Positions 9,293-21,370 of a stretch of DNA of 64,000 nucleotides are shown here, one piece after another (within the stretch, counting starts at the first letter, position 1; every line of letters starts with the position of its first letter). Location: assembly GCA_038025085.1 (NCBI GenBank), contig CM076144.1, forward strand, positions 21,149,501 to 21,213,500. Direction: 5' to 3'. The translations under genes and the position numbers were made by a program. A model generated the notes under the pieces. That model was not told the DNA's origin and did no database searches. It saw only the letters and a list, made by a program, of their open reading frames with translations. This DNA is from Tetragonia tetragonoides. Lineage: Eukaryota; Streptophyta; Magnoliopsida; Caryophyllales; Aizoaceae.

Positions 9293-11522
9293 GGAAAAAT
9301 AGATGTGAATAATCTTATATTTGGGCGATCGTATAAAAATAATCCCAGAAATAATTTTAGCCCAGAATAATCCCACAAATAAAGGGTGTTAATGCGAGTG
9401 GCTTAAATGATGACGGAGTTAACCATCTGTTAACTCCTTGCTAATCACTTTCCTCCTCTGCTAATCACTTTCTCTTCAGATAATCGGCCATGGATGAGAT
9501 TGACTTCAACGCCTATTATCCAAATCAAATTTCCTCATTCTCATCCTATTCATCAATAGTTTTCGCTGAGGCTATTACGATCGAGTTTGAAGTTGAGATT
9601 AGGGTTTAGCGAAATTTATCAAATTCGAAATTCCGATGATTGATTGGATCATGGCAGTACTTTAATCTCCAAAGTTAGATTTCCCTCTTTCAATTTGTTT
9701 TCAATTTGATCAAGTTGCTTGTTATTTTTTATGTTTTGAAGTTGTTGGAATGTCTTTTGTGGGTTTTGAAGTTTAGGGGTCAATCTTCTGGATGACTCGT
9801 CAACGGCGAGTTGACTACTGATGAAGTTCTTGAGAGCTGAGTGGTGTTTGTTACAAAAGCTTCTAAACTAATGTCTTCATCATTTTCTTCATGGTCTCCT
9901 TATTGTTGCTGTTGTCACTGTTAGTTACTGGAATATTATTGTAATTATTGTTACAAGCTACTATGTTCATGTATTAAGATCAAACGAGCAAGCCACCAAA
10001 TAAGGACCTGAACTTTCACCGAAAATTAAAATAAGGACCTGAATTTTCAAAGTGATGGAATAAGGACCTCACTCTAACTCTGTCAAAACTTCTGTTACTA
10101 ATCTTTTAATTTTTTGTATTTCTATTGTTATTTTACTATCATTTTTCTTTCTTTTTCTCTTAACTTTTTTTTCTTGTTTCTTTCGTCTCCACACCCACCC
10201 CATTTTCTCTCTCCCCTGAACCCCCACAACTGGCCACAACCACAAGGCAACCACCCTCCCTATCTCTCCCCTGAACCCCACTACCCATCTCGCCAGCACC
10301 ACCGCCTAACCGTCGAAGCCTCTCGTCAGAGATTGCCAAGCCATCTCCATATGCTACCATCCTTCCACAAGCTCTAATATCATAAAAACAAAAAGGGATA
10401 AGCAATCAAGCAAAGCCGCCCAATTAATTGACCTTTATTTTTCTTTGTTAGAAATTGAAAATAAAAAGTACTCTGTATGTATTTACATGTTATGTAAAAA
10501 GTTGAATACTCTAGTGGATTTGTTTGATGGGTTTGATGTTCAATTTAGTGAATTGAATTAAGATATGAAAAAAGCGATTGATTATGAGACAATTGAAGTG
10601 GGAGACTTGGAGGGTTATGTGGATGCAGTTGAGTTGAGTCGAATGGTGGGTTGGTTTTAAATGCACGGGATGTGGTTTTAAGTGGGCATCTATGAAAGAT
10701 ACTGATAATCTGAACATGGGTGGATGGTGCTGTTGTATTTTTGGGGGTTGGGGTTGAGATATTGTCGTACTGTTGTTGCCTCGTTGTGGAGAGAGACATG
10801 GGCTGATTGCGAGATGGTAAGGGTCGAGAAGAGAGAAAAGAGGGGGATGTGGGAGGTGGGCCGTTGGAAGTGAGCCGTGAGGAGAGAGAAAGGGTGCGGG
10901 AATACAGGATGGATGATGGACTGGTGGGCTTGAGGAGAGAGAAAGGTTTCCCCAAGAATCACAATATCTAGTTTATTAATGGGAGAAAAGAATAAAATCA
11001 GAGCTAAAAAGGAAAGAAAAATGAAAAATACAATAAAAATTGAAAGATTAGTAATAGAAGTTTAACAGAGTTAGAGTGAGGTCCTTATTCCATCACTTTG
11101 AAAGTTCAGATCCTTATTCTAATTTTTGGTGAAAGTTCAGGTTCTTATTTGATAGTTCACTCAAGATCAAACATATTTATCAAATACCCTGAAAAGAAAG
11201 TCAAAACCCAGAAAGTGAGGAGAGAGAAAGAGAGATGGGTGCTGTCTTTTTTATTTGGTGGAGGATAGATGAAGTATCAATGGAGACTTGAAGAGGAAAA
11301 TGAGAGATAATAGAGATAGAGAGATAAATAAACCGGCCAGATTAGGACATGTGAGAGAGAAGGTACCACGTCAGCACGGTGTTAAAAGAATGTTAACTCC
11401 CTTCTCATTTAACCCATTTGCATTAACGTCGTTTATTTGTGGGATTATTCTGAACTAAAATAATTTGTGGGATTATTGTTGTATGATCGTCCAAATGTGA
11501 GATTATTCACCTCCATTTTTTC
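9293..11522. mobile_element. Non-autonomous MULE with about 100-bp TIRs
   Basis: The first about 100 bp (GGAAAAATAGATGTGAATAA onward) is repeated inverted at the right end (AAAAATGGAGGTGAATAATC when reversed). Internal shared words include TAATCCCACAAATAAA and GTTAATGC. The 9-bp direct repeat TTATTGATT flanks both ends exactly (9284-9292, 11523-11531), the typical Mutator-type target duplication. There is no transposase. A second TIR element (9986-11162) is nested inside. The remaining interior (about 9480-9960 and 11180-11380) may hold captured genic sequence but I do not recognise it. Confidence 0.85.
9986..11162. mobile_element. Nested MULE-like element with about 140-bp TIRs
   Basis: Left and right ends match inverted over about 140 bp, sharing words such as AAGGACCTCACTCTAACTCT and CAAAGTGATGGAATAAGGAC. 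The direct repeat AAGATCAAAC (9976-9985 and 11163-11172) flanks it, a 9-10 bp duplication as expected for Mutator-type elements. It lies within the MULE at 9293-11522, so it inserted later. The inner part is more GC-rich (CT-rich left, GA-rich right) and can also partly fold back. No transposase is visible. Confidence 0.82.
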
Positions 11523-11531
11523 TTATTGATT

Positions 11532-12383
11532 TTAATGAGGTTGTTAGTTTTAGATTTTAAGGAGTTGCAAGTTGACAAGAGTTGCATGTACCAACCTACC
11601 TTATCCACGTGCAGTTCAATAATAAGTAGTACTGCATGCTTTTAATAATAAATTGAAAACAAGAATCAATTTTAGTCACCACAAGAAATAAGAATTACCA
11701 ACACCATGAGAAGAAGCATAGGTAATATCCCCATCCATTATGAAAATATAAAAAGTTTTAAGATGGTTAAGGATCAATCTCCTTCGAATCAAGATTGAAT
11801 TAACTGAAATATGAGGATTCTTAATTAAGATTTTTGTTGTTTTATATATAATTGAGTGGTTGATACTCTGTATTGCAACTTTTGATGCAATTCATGCACT
11901 CACTTCTCCAAATAAAATTATTTAATTAGTTGTATGCATAAACATAGCCATGGAATATTGTTGAGCAAAGAAATTCAAAATTTTAAGAAAAATTACATTT
12001 TTCAATATATAAGACATTTCTCACTCTTTAACAACATATGCTTAGAATAAAAACTTACCGTGAAATTCTAGCTTTTTCTCTAAGAAAAACACTTAGCTTT
12101 AAAAATATAAGTATACAATATAATATAATATTTGACGATTTACATTAAATGCTCACTTTCAAATCCGAAACTAGAAAGAACTGGTCCACCCAAATTTTCC
12201 ATCAGCAAGTCTCTCTTCAAGTCGTATTGCACATATAATTCACATCTTAGTTTGTGGTCATGTCCAAATTTGATATTCCTAATCTAAGATGCATTCAAGA
12301 TATATTATGTGAAATCAATAAAGATATTTAACATTATACCCACCATAATACGAACTTTGATTTTGTTATTACTTTTTGTCAAA
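11532..12383. other. Intergenic, no gene seen
   Basis: AT-rich spacer between the MULE and Helitron copy B. I find no open frame with similarity, no RNA gene and no clear repeat structure. Confidence 0.45.
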
Positions 12384-14464
12384 CTAGTTTTAAAGCCCGT
12401 GCGTTGCACGGGTTGAGTGAAATGTTTGTATATTAATATTGATTTGGTAAAATACGTACATTAACATGCCTATTTAAAAAAATAAATCATAAATAATTTC
12501 TAATTGATTATAATTATGCATGCTATATAGTGATGCTAGTTTCATGCTGTCTTTAGACGTGATTTAGGTCGATCTCTCTTTTATTTTTCACGCCCCTCGA
12601 ATCATCTAGAATTGCTAGAATAAATAAGAAAACTTAAAAGCAAAGATATGTAGGGAGAATAAAGGGTGAGAAAATGTTCAAAAAAATAGAGAAGTGATTA
12701 TGTGAGGCGTTTAATAAAAAAAGATATTAGTTATCATAATCCTCCCAAAATACAATTAGGGTTCTAACCAAATTGCACCTCCGAAAATGGTTACTTTAAA
12801 ATCGTTTAGATCGATGTTCAATTACTATATATATCGTATCGTAGAAATGCGTTAACCTCTTAATAAATTTAGATATACATAAAGCATTCAACTTTCATTA
12901 GTCTCCTGTTACATTCATGTCAACTTTTGGCCTTGTAGTCTCGCAGATGGCAAATAGAGAAGCAAATTAATAAAAGGTGCAACATGAACATCTGGAGAGG
13001 CATATATCACATTCTCCACTATTCTTTTTTTAATTTCTTCCAATATTCTAAAATATATTTCTGGCTTATGTGGCTTGCTTTTAATTTTTTATGTTGAGAC
13101 TAATTGCTTAGGTGATGCAACTTAGTAATCAAACTTGTGCTATGCATGGAATTAAATATATTTGCTCAAAGTTATTTTCAAGCTAATCTTACATGTTTCT
13201 TATACATATTGTAAATGAATATCGTTTTAAGGTAATGTTCGATGAGAATATGATGATTTAAAATATTATTTTCTTAGACATGTAGAAAAAGTTATATTTG
13301 ATTTTATAAATATTTGACAGAGATCTAATATAGCTCCCAGAAAAACTCTAGAGGTCTATCACAACTCAAGCTCTATATTTCATTTCCTAACCTTTATTTA
13401 TTTTTTGTTTAATTGCGTGCTTAGATAACATTCCTATGTGGCGCGATCCCCATGGGATGCATGCGTTCAAATTTATATGTTTTGGTGTTTTTATTTTTCT
13501 TTTATTAGTAAATATTGTATTTTGAAATTAGTTTACTGAAATTAATAATGTAACACAATCTTACACGTTTAATGTAAACATATTATAAATGCATCTCATT
13601 TCGAAGTAAGTTTCGATACGAATATGATGGTGTAAATATTATTATTTTTTAAGATGTGTAGGATAGTTATATTCGAGTTTGAATATTAGACAAAGATAAA
13701 GTAGTTATGGTGTCAATAAAACTCTAACTATTTAGCACAATTCAATCTCTCTTTTTCATTAGCCGAAATTTTATTATTATGAAACTTCTTTATATTATAC
13801 ATTGATTGATATGTTAAAAATAGTTTTATTTGGTAATTGATTTGGGTATACTAATTACTAAGTTACTAACGTGTGAAAAATCTTCTTTTTCTTTTCTTGT
13901 TTCTATTTCTATTTATTTTTATTTTTTTGTTCAAAGTATGTGTTATGAGTATGTATTACTTTAATTTTATTGTCTTATGTTCTCTCATATGTAGCATGCT
14001 CTTAAAAATATCGCTTAGGTAGCTAAAGATATTTGCTCACTTTTTTTTTTTATTTTCAGCCTTAATTTTATTGTTAATATTATGATTATTATTATCATTA
14101 TTACTTATTTATGGGATCCAACATATACATGCAATCTTACATGTTTCTTATACATATTTTACATGCATCTTGATCTAAAGTATTTTTTGATGCGAATTTG
14201 ATGGTATAAAAGTTATTATTTTTTGAGATTTGTGGAAAAAGTTATATTTGATTTTAAACCCTTGACAGAGTTCTAGTATAACTCTTATAAAACTCTGGAG
14301 GTCTAACACAACTCAAGAATCCTAAACAGTAGGGATTCTAAGAGTCCTAAATGTTTTACACCAGTTAATTTTTGTCTTTATCTTCGCTTAGGTGGTGGCT
14401 CTTAAAATTCTCGCCTACGTGGCACGCCTCATTGCTCCCGGAATATGCCTCCTTCATATATATA
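12384..14464 (-). mobile_element. Non-autonomous Helitron, copy B
   Basis: This copy has the best-preserved 3' terminus. On the minus strand a perfect 7-bp hairpin (CCCGTGC, loop, GCACGGG; 12396-12412) stands 8 nt before the terminal CTAG (12387-12384), followed by T. It aligns throughout with copy A, including three internal copies of the TTACATGTTTCTTATACAT motif. Its 5' (right) end runs directly into the 3' end of copy C at 14465 within a TA run, so its own TC terminus is not separately visible. No Rep/helicase frame. Confidence 0.78.
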
Positions 14465-16397
14465 CTAGTTTTAAAGCCCGTGCGTTGCACAGGTTGAGTG
14501 AAATGTCCTATATTAATATTCATTTGGTGAAAGACGCACACTAATATGCCTATTTGAAAAAAAAAAACCATGAATAATTTCTAATTGATTTAATTATGCA
14601 TGCTATATAGTGATGCTAGTTTCATGCTATCCTTAGTGATTTAGGTCGATCTCTCTTTTATTTTTCACGCCCTCGGATCATCAATATTTGCTAGAATAAA
14701 TAAGAAAACTTGAAAGCAAAGAGATGTAGGGAGAATAAAGGGTGAGAAAATGTTCAAAAAAATGGAGAAGTGATTATATAAGGCGTTTAATAAAAAAAGA
14801 TATTAATCATAATCCTCCTAAAATACAATTAGGGTTCGAACCAAATTGCACTTCCGAAAACGATTACTTTAAAATCGTTGTTAGATCGATGTTCAAACAC
14901 TATATATCATATCGGAGGAGCCTTGAATCAATGCGATAACCTCTCAATTAATTTAGATATACAATTATACATGAAGCATTCAACTTTCATGAGTCTCCCG
15001 TTACATTCATGTCAACTTTTGGGCTTGCTTTTAATTTTTTTTTGTTGAGACTAATTTCTTAGGTGATGCAACTTAGTAATCAAACTTGTGCTATGCACAG
15101 ACTTAAAATATATTTGCTCAAATTTATTTTCAAGCCAATCTTACATATTTCTTATACATATTGTAAAAGAATATCGTTTTAAGGTACTTTTCGATGCGAA
15201 TATGATGATTTAAAAGATTATTTTTTTAGACATGTAGAAAATGTTATATTTGATTTCATAAATATTTGACAGAGATCTAATATAGCTTCTATAAAACTTT
15301 ACAGGCGGTCTATCACAACTCAAGCTCTATATTTTATTTCCCAACTTTTATTTATTTTTTGTTTAATTGCTCGCTTTGCTAACATTCCTATGTGGCGCGA
15401 TGCCCGTGGGATGCACGCTTTCAAATTTATATGTTTTGTTGTTTTCATTTTTCTTTTATTAGTAAATATCATATTTTAATATTTATTTACTGAAATTAAT
15501 ATTGTAACACAATCTTACAAGTTTATTGTAAACATATTATAAATGCATCTCATTTAGAAGTATTTTTCGATACGAATATGATGATGTAAATATTATTATT
15601 TTTAAAGATGTGTAGGATAGTTATATTCGAGTTTGAATATTAGACAAAAATAAAGTAGTTATGACGCCAATAAAACTCTAACTATTTAGCGCAATTCAAT
15701 CTCTCTTTTTCATTATCCGAAACTTTAAAACTATAAATCTTCTTCATTTATATTATATGTTGATTGATATGTTAAAAATAGTTTTATTTGACAATTGATT
15801 TGGGTATACTAATTACTAAGTTACTAACATGTGAAAAATCTTCTTTTTCTTTTCGTATTTCTATTTTTACTTTTTTACTTTTTTTTTTGTTTAAAATATG
15901 TGGTATGAGTATGTGTTACTTTAATTTTTCTTGTTTAATATTCTCTCTTATGAGGCATGTTATTAAAAATATCGCTTACGTGGCTAAAGATATATATTTG
16001 CTCTTTTTTTTTCAGCCTCAATTTTATTATTAAGATTATTATTATTTTTACTTATTTACGGGAACTAACATATACCTGCGATCTTACATGTTTCTTATAC
16101 ATATTGTATATGCATCTTGTTCTAAAGTACTTTTCGATGTGAATTTGATGGTATAAAAGTTATTATTTTTTGAGATGTGTAGAAAAAGTTATATTTGATT
16201 TCAAATATTTGACAGAGTTCTAGTATAACTCTTATAAAACTCTAGAGGTCTATCACAACTCAATAATCCTAAACATAGGGATTCTAAGAGTCCTAAACAT
16301 TTACACCAGTTAATTTTTGTCTTTATCTTAGCTTAGGTGGCGCGCTTTTAAAATTCTCACCTACGTGGCACGCCTCATTGCTCCCACAATATGCCTC

Positions 16398-16487
<90 letters not shown>

Positions 16488-16488
16488 A
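14465..16488 (-). mobile_element. Non-autonomous Helitron, copy C
   Basis: Same family and orientation as copies A and B. On the minus strand it begins TCAATATATA (16488 downward) next to a long TA run and ends CTAG (14468-14465), with a hairpin CCTGTGC/GCACGGG carrying one mismatch. It abuts copy B head-to-tail. Internal motif copies lie near 15140, 15490 and 16085. No helicase or Rep frame. Confidence 0.76.
16402..16486. repeat. (TA)n microsatellite
   Basis: An almost pure TA dinucleotide run of about 84 bp inside the 5' end of Helitron copy C. The equivalent run in copy A (about 7158-7176) is much shorter, so it has expanded or contracted since the copies separated. Confidence 0.9.
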
Positions 16489-17193
16489 TTGATTGATCTG
16501 CTGATTTTATTGAAATTGTCAAAAAAAAAAAACAAATGAGATAACATGTACTTAGTTATTGTTGTAGCTATTTAAATTAAGAATAAAAAAAGTTCCTTAT
16601 TTATGAAGCATGTATAAATAGCCTCTTGGATCTTAGTTCAAACAGAAACTCTTTTAACACTTGAACGTTGACATCAAAAACATGTCTTCTTGGCTCTCAA
16701 AAAAAAAAAAAAAAACATGTCTTCTTGATTCATTCTTTGAATTAAATACTAAAGGTCAATGCTCCTTAGCTTACAACTGATGCCACAGACATCACTTAAC
16801 CCAAGGGAGTGGAATTGGATTTCACATTGTGAGCTTGACTTGTTGCTACTTCAATTCTAAAAGGGTGTTTGTTGGCTCAAGATTTGTAACTTTTGATGAA
16901 CTCCCCAAGGTTGATTCTCTTATAGTGGTCGAATGAAAATAATGAATATATTTAAATCTTTAATTCCATGAGCAAAACTTACTGCAAAAGTATACTGTAA
17001 GTCTGCAATCCATTTCCTACTCTATGTTGCCCTAGTTTAGGACAACTTATAACGAGCTCAAGCCCAACAGCTTTTGGAGGCTCCCTAACACAACACACTC
17101 ACAGTTGGGCCTAGCCTCCAACCGATCCATCCTCCATGAGTCCGTGTCTTGATTTGAATGTCAGATGTCAAGTTGGCAATCTGGGTGGGTAGG
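16489..17193. other. Intergenic; contains a block duplicated at 36.6 kb
   Basis: No gene recognised. Bases about 16738-16920 match bases about 36580-36760 in the same orientation (shared words include TGATGCCACAGACATCA, GGGAGTGGAATTGGATTTCA and GGGTGTTTGTTGGCTCAA). The copies differ by substitutions and small indels. Confidence 0.6.
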
Positions 17194-17201
17194 GTTGTAT
17201 T

Positions 17202-17537
17202 TAGACCTAGCAAAGCTAACCCTAACCCCATAATCCGACTCGAAATACCTAATTCGATACCCAATTTTGACCCGAATAGTAAACCCAAAGTTGAACCGAA
17301 ACCGAAAATCAATCCGACCCAAAACTAACCCGACTCGAAACCGATCTGATCCGAATGACTCGAAGTTAACCGATCTGAATGCGACCCAAGAAATAATGAT
17401 CCGAACCCGAATCGAATCCGATGCGAACCCGATTCGAATCCGAAAGATTGCAAGTTTAAAATCAACCGAACCCAGATAAGCTGGCCCGAATATGATTTGA
17501 ACCGAACCTGATCCAACCAACCTGTTTGCCAGGTCTA
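17202..17537. mobile_element. hAT-like MITE, ACCCGA-rich
   Basis: Ends TAGACCTAGCAAAG and TTTGCCAGGTCTA form terminal inverted repeats of hAT type (TAGRNNTGNCAAA). The 8-bp repeat GTTGTATT flanks both ends exactly (17194-17201, 17538-17545), as expected for hAT insertion. The interior is a run of degenerate CGAACCCGA-type words; open frames on both strands are by-products. Confidence 0.85.
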
Positions 17538-17962
17538 GTTGTATTTGGCTCTGATCATAGCTCGGTTTTAAAGGTGGTTATAAATTTTTTTTATGGACCT
17601 AAGTCCATCCAACTTGGATGGATCCAGTGACAGTTTTGTTATTTACTCGAAAACACGGGTTGTTTTATTAATAAAAAACCCAATCCCTATTCCCCCTTCC
17701 CCCCAGTCGCCCGCGCTTTCTCTGTTTTTCTCTCTCCTCTTTTAATGTTGCTTCGTGTTTGAATTATTCTCTCTCCATTCTTCATTTTTTGATTGCGAGC
17801 TTCATCGTCATCTATGCCATCTCTCTCTATTCTTCAATTTCTTTTCCAGTTTCTATCTTAATCGTGATTTCTAGTTGCGATTTCTAGTCTTTCTCTCTCT
17901 TTCTGTTTTCGCGTTTGAGAGAGCCAGGGCTTAATTTTGCGATTTTTTGAGCTTAATTTTTG

Positions 17963-18140
17963 ATGGAGTTTTCTGATTCAATGATTGTTGATGATGATAT
18001 CGAAGTTCCTGATGGTGCATTGGTTGATGAAATTCGAATTGCTAAAGAATTTTTAGCATCTAAATCATCTGATGGAAAAGGTCTCCATCAAACTGATGAA
18101 GAAATTTTTGATCAAATTAAGTATTCTGTTGAGGAAATAG
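17963..18140 (+). CDS. Putative first coding exon of an unrecognised gene
   Basis: An ATG at 17963 follows a CT-rich stretch (about 17690-17920) resembling a plant 5' UTR. It opens a 178-nt segment (59 codons plus one base) ending GAGGAAATAG just before GTAATA, a good splice donor at 18141. The predicted peptide starts MEFSDSMIVDDDIEVPDGAL and is acidic. I do not recognise the family. About 130 bp past the donor, the A-tail end of a minus-strand LINE begins (18273), followed by about 18 kb of mobile DNA, and no continuation exon was found in the window. It is either the 5' end of a gene with a huge first intron, or an orphan fragment. Confidence 0.45.
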
Positions 18141-18272
18141 GTAATATTCTTTTCTTTGTGGTATTTGACCTTTTTTATGTAATTTAAATTGTTTAATCTG
18201 ATAGTTTTAAGGTTTATTAATTCTGGTTTGTTTGTTCATATGTAATGTATGCATTTTGTTCATTTTATACTA

Positions 18273-21200
18273 TTTTTTTTGAAAAATGGTCAATATATTT
18301 ACATTTGCCAAAGGTATGCCAAAGTAGCACCCTTGGGAATAAACTCTTACAATCTATTCACTAGAGGCGCACCTTCTGAGAAGAACAAAAGCTATTACAG
18401 GTTGTCTAATAAATCTAATGCTTTTTCACCAAATTGGTGAATGAAGCGTACACATACTCCTAGTTGAATTTCCCTTACAATATCCCTGCTCCTATTACAG
18501 AAAACCCTCATATTTCTCTCATTCTGAATCTCGTACACTGCTGCAACAAAAATAGCTCTCCTAAAACTGGTCTGTGGCTTTCTCCGCAAACCAACGAATT
18601 TCTTGCTTGAAACTTAGCTGTCTTCTTCTGATACCCATCCACACCAGCAGACTTTCCTAAATAAGTGCAACAACCGGACACTGAAAGAAGAGATCGGAAC
18701 AGGTTTCAAGCCCATGCTTACACAACCCACAGCCAGTGTCAAGTTGTATTCCTTTTGTCGCCAAGTGAGCCCTTGTATTTAGCTTGTTATGACAAGCTAA
18801 CCAAGCAATAAAACTGTGCCTAGGCCTAACAACAGGACCCCAGACCACCCTTGCCCATGTGGTCTTAGTCAGCTCTCCTGTAAAAAGAGAGTAAGATTTT
18901 TCCATCTGAAACTTACCTGCAGACACACAAGAACCAAGCATTAGCTATAACACCCCGGATTTTCGTCTAAAATAAATAGATAAAAATAAATAAACTCGAG
19001 CCGAAAATTGGGCAGAATTTCTTTTGTAAATAGACATCCCAAGTTATCGACTTTAACAAAACCTGCTTAATCAGAAAATACAACCAAACCAACACAAAAG
19101 ACCAAACTGATAGTGGAAGACTTCTATTAAATCCGGAGCATCACTGCCACACTCACTCATTGAATGAGTGCAAGGCAAACATTACAACCCTAAAACAAAC
19201 CAACAAACTTTTAATGCTTTACAATTACAACTGAATGAACAACTAAAAAGTATAATCACAATGGACAACACTAATCTTTCTTCTGGTCAGCTCGAACCGA
19301 ATGGTCCATCTAGATCTTCACAATCGAACAACCTGTAAAACATATCCAATGTACTCCCCCATGCAATCGAATATTGCATAGGTTCATCATAGGCCCACCA
19401 TTGAAGAAAAATGGACGCACACACACGTAGCACAGAAAGCAACCAATCAGCTTTTGCTGAGTAACCAAGCATTCTATCGAAGCATATAGTCATGAGTTAA
19501 TATATACATTAATGAACTAAAAACAACGAGTTTTCAACTCAGGTCATAAGACCTTCACATATCATAGACCTTCTTAGGCTCTATAAGTATTATCCCATAA
19601 GTTCGTCATACTAGCTCAAAACCCAACAAATGTGCCATTGCTCTCAGTCACTAGCTCCTAGCCTCGACAATGTGGGAAGTGAACTGGCGGTAAACCCGCA
19701 GAAACAAAACCATTCTCATAACTGGGCCATAGGCCCCATGACTCATAACATATAGCCAGCAGGCTCTCAAAAGTCCACTCTCGGACCCATTCATAACCAT
19801 ATAATCATTTTCATAAAGTAATGCTCATCACCTAAGAATAATGTCTTAGGCAACTTGCCCACATGTTTAGAACTAAGGTAGCTAATAACTTATAAGCCTC
19901 AAACCAAGATCAATATACTTGTCATAATTGTTCTCATAATCTCATATCAAAAGCTATAATCTCAACTCATTGCAAACACCCATTCTAGGTAAACAATCCA
20001 CAACAAGGCACGGTTGTCCCAAATCATCATATAGTTCTCATTCTAGGTCTCTGTATACCAAAGCTAACCACTAAAAATCTAGCTCAACAATACCTCTGCC
20101 AATATACATAACTAACCATAATATAAGAACTATCTTTAAGCCCTACAGATTCAGAAAACTAATCTGAATTTCAGCATACAAACATTAAACCATTCCCACA
20201 ATCATTCATTCCTATATCATGATAATAGCAATAATCAGATAATCAAAATATCAGAATTCAGCAGATAACAATTCACATAATATTCATGTCAAACATCCAA
20301 TTTACACATAAAAAGGGGAAAATAACATCCAACTCCAATAGAATAGAAAGGGTTACCTCTAATCGAATTATCCAAGTCAATGAAGCATCCGACCTCAATC
20401 AAACGACCTCAATCAAACGCAGACTATCTATTCATATATAGATACAAATAAAAATACCAAATCAATTACTAGTAAAACCCACAAATCGGAATTTAAGAAT
20501 CAACTAAATACCAAATAATTGGGGTTAGGGTTTCAGAAATCAAACCCATGAAAAAGGGTGAATTGGGTGTCGACTTGGCTGGCGATTACTCCGCGTTTCT
20601 AGCCTGGTGGATGCCGGAATCCATGGCCGCACCATAGAACCGCCAGCAACAGAAACATAGGAGAAGACAAGGGGTTCGACAGGAGAGAGAAGCAGCGAAA
20701 TTCTTCGATCAACAACAAAGAAGCATCCATGGCAGTAGAGTTTTGGCAGAGAGAGAGAAGAACGAAGAAGATGGAGTCGTGGGTGATGGTGATTCTGGTG
20801 AGAATCGTGGCAGTGGTGGTGTTCGTGGTTTTGAGCGTGACAATGAGCAAAGAGAAAAATAAGGTGAGGAGCTTTAAAGGGTATAGATATCGAAAGAGAA
20901 AAGCGGTGCAAGCTAATTCTAGAGCCTAGACAAAATCGACTCTAACTCTTCTTTTCTTTTCTTTTTCCACACAAACCAACATAAAATAAAGCACTTAACA
21001 ATATCTAATAAATAGATATATCAAATAAAGCCAAAACTAAATAAATAACACCTTTTAAATAATAAATCTAATTCAGAAAATACTTTAAATATACGGGATA
21101 TTACATTAGCATTGCTCCATCAGCATCACCAAACATATCAATCAATTTCTCTCTAATCTATAGCACTTTCCTCCATATCCATGAGGAGTTTCGCTTCACT

Positions 21201-21350
21201 TTGACCCTCCAGAAATTGTCCCTATGCAAACAATATGCATACAACCAAACAGACCACATATCCTTCCTAGGATTGCAAGCCCACCAAACAAGCTTGCAGC
21301 TTGCAGCATTATTCCAAGCTGTGAGGTTCTTAACATTTAACTGATAAATA
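18273..21350 (-). mobile_element. LINE (non-LTR retrotransposon) 3' part, interrupted
   Basis: Read on the minus strand, 21350-21111 and then 18938-18395 encode the C-terminal part of a plant LINE ORF2, including the reverse-transcriptase zinc-binding region. Recognisable motifs are TAWNNAASCKLVWWAC, then RPRHSFIAWLACHNKLNTR, CGLCKHG and LFFQCP. The frame is broken by stops (for example TAG at 21157-21155). It ends in an A-tract (T-run at 18273-18280 on the plus strand). The reverse transcriptase and endonuclease domains are absent: the right side is replaced by the Athila LTR at about 21370. A 2.16-kb insertion at 18946-21105 splits the ORF. Confidence 0.78.
18946..21105. mobile_element. LTR-like insertion (probable solo LTR) in the LINE
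   Basis: The segment starts TATAACACCCCGG and ends CGGGATATTACA, near-inverted ends of the TGTAACACCCCG type, with the first G mutated. The direct repeat TTAGC (18941-18945, 21106-21110) flanks it and extends to CATTAGC if the final CA is counted. A 5-bp duplication and TG/CA-like ends favour a solo LTR of 2,160 bp; a 7-bp duplication would favour another class. Removing it rejoins the LINE in frame. The interior has no recognisable protein; the GC-richer part (20540-20930) gives open frames on both strands that look incidental. Confidence 0.6.
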
Positions 21351-21370
21351 TGAATTTGTTGCATATTTTG

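Noticed and set aside
10114..10955. Several Pro/Ser/His-rich frames inside the nested MULE
   Set aside because: Overlapping frames on both strands of a skewed, fold-back core; none has a recognisable domain.
17161..17520. Gly/Arg/Phe-rich frame on the minus strand
   Set aside because: It is the repeated CCGAACCCGA interior of a hAT-like MITE with an exact 8-bp target duplication.
20540..20929. Overlapping open frames on both strands in the 2.16-kb LTR-like insertion
   Set aside because: No similarity recognised, and the interval is best explained as non-coding LTR-like DNA.
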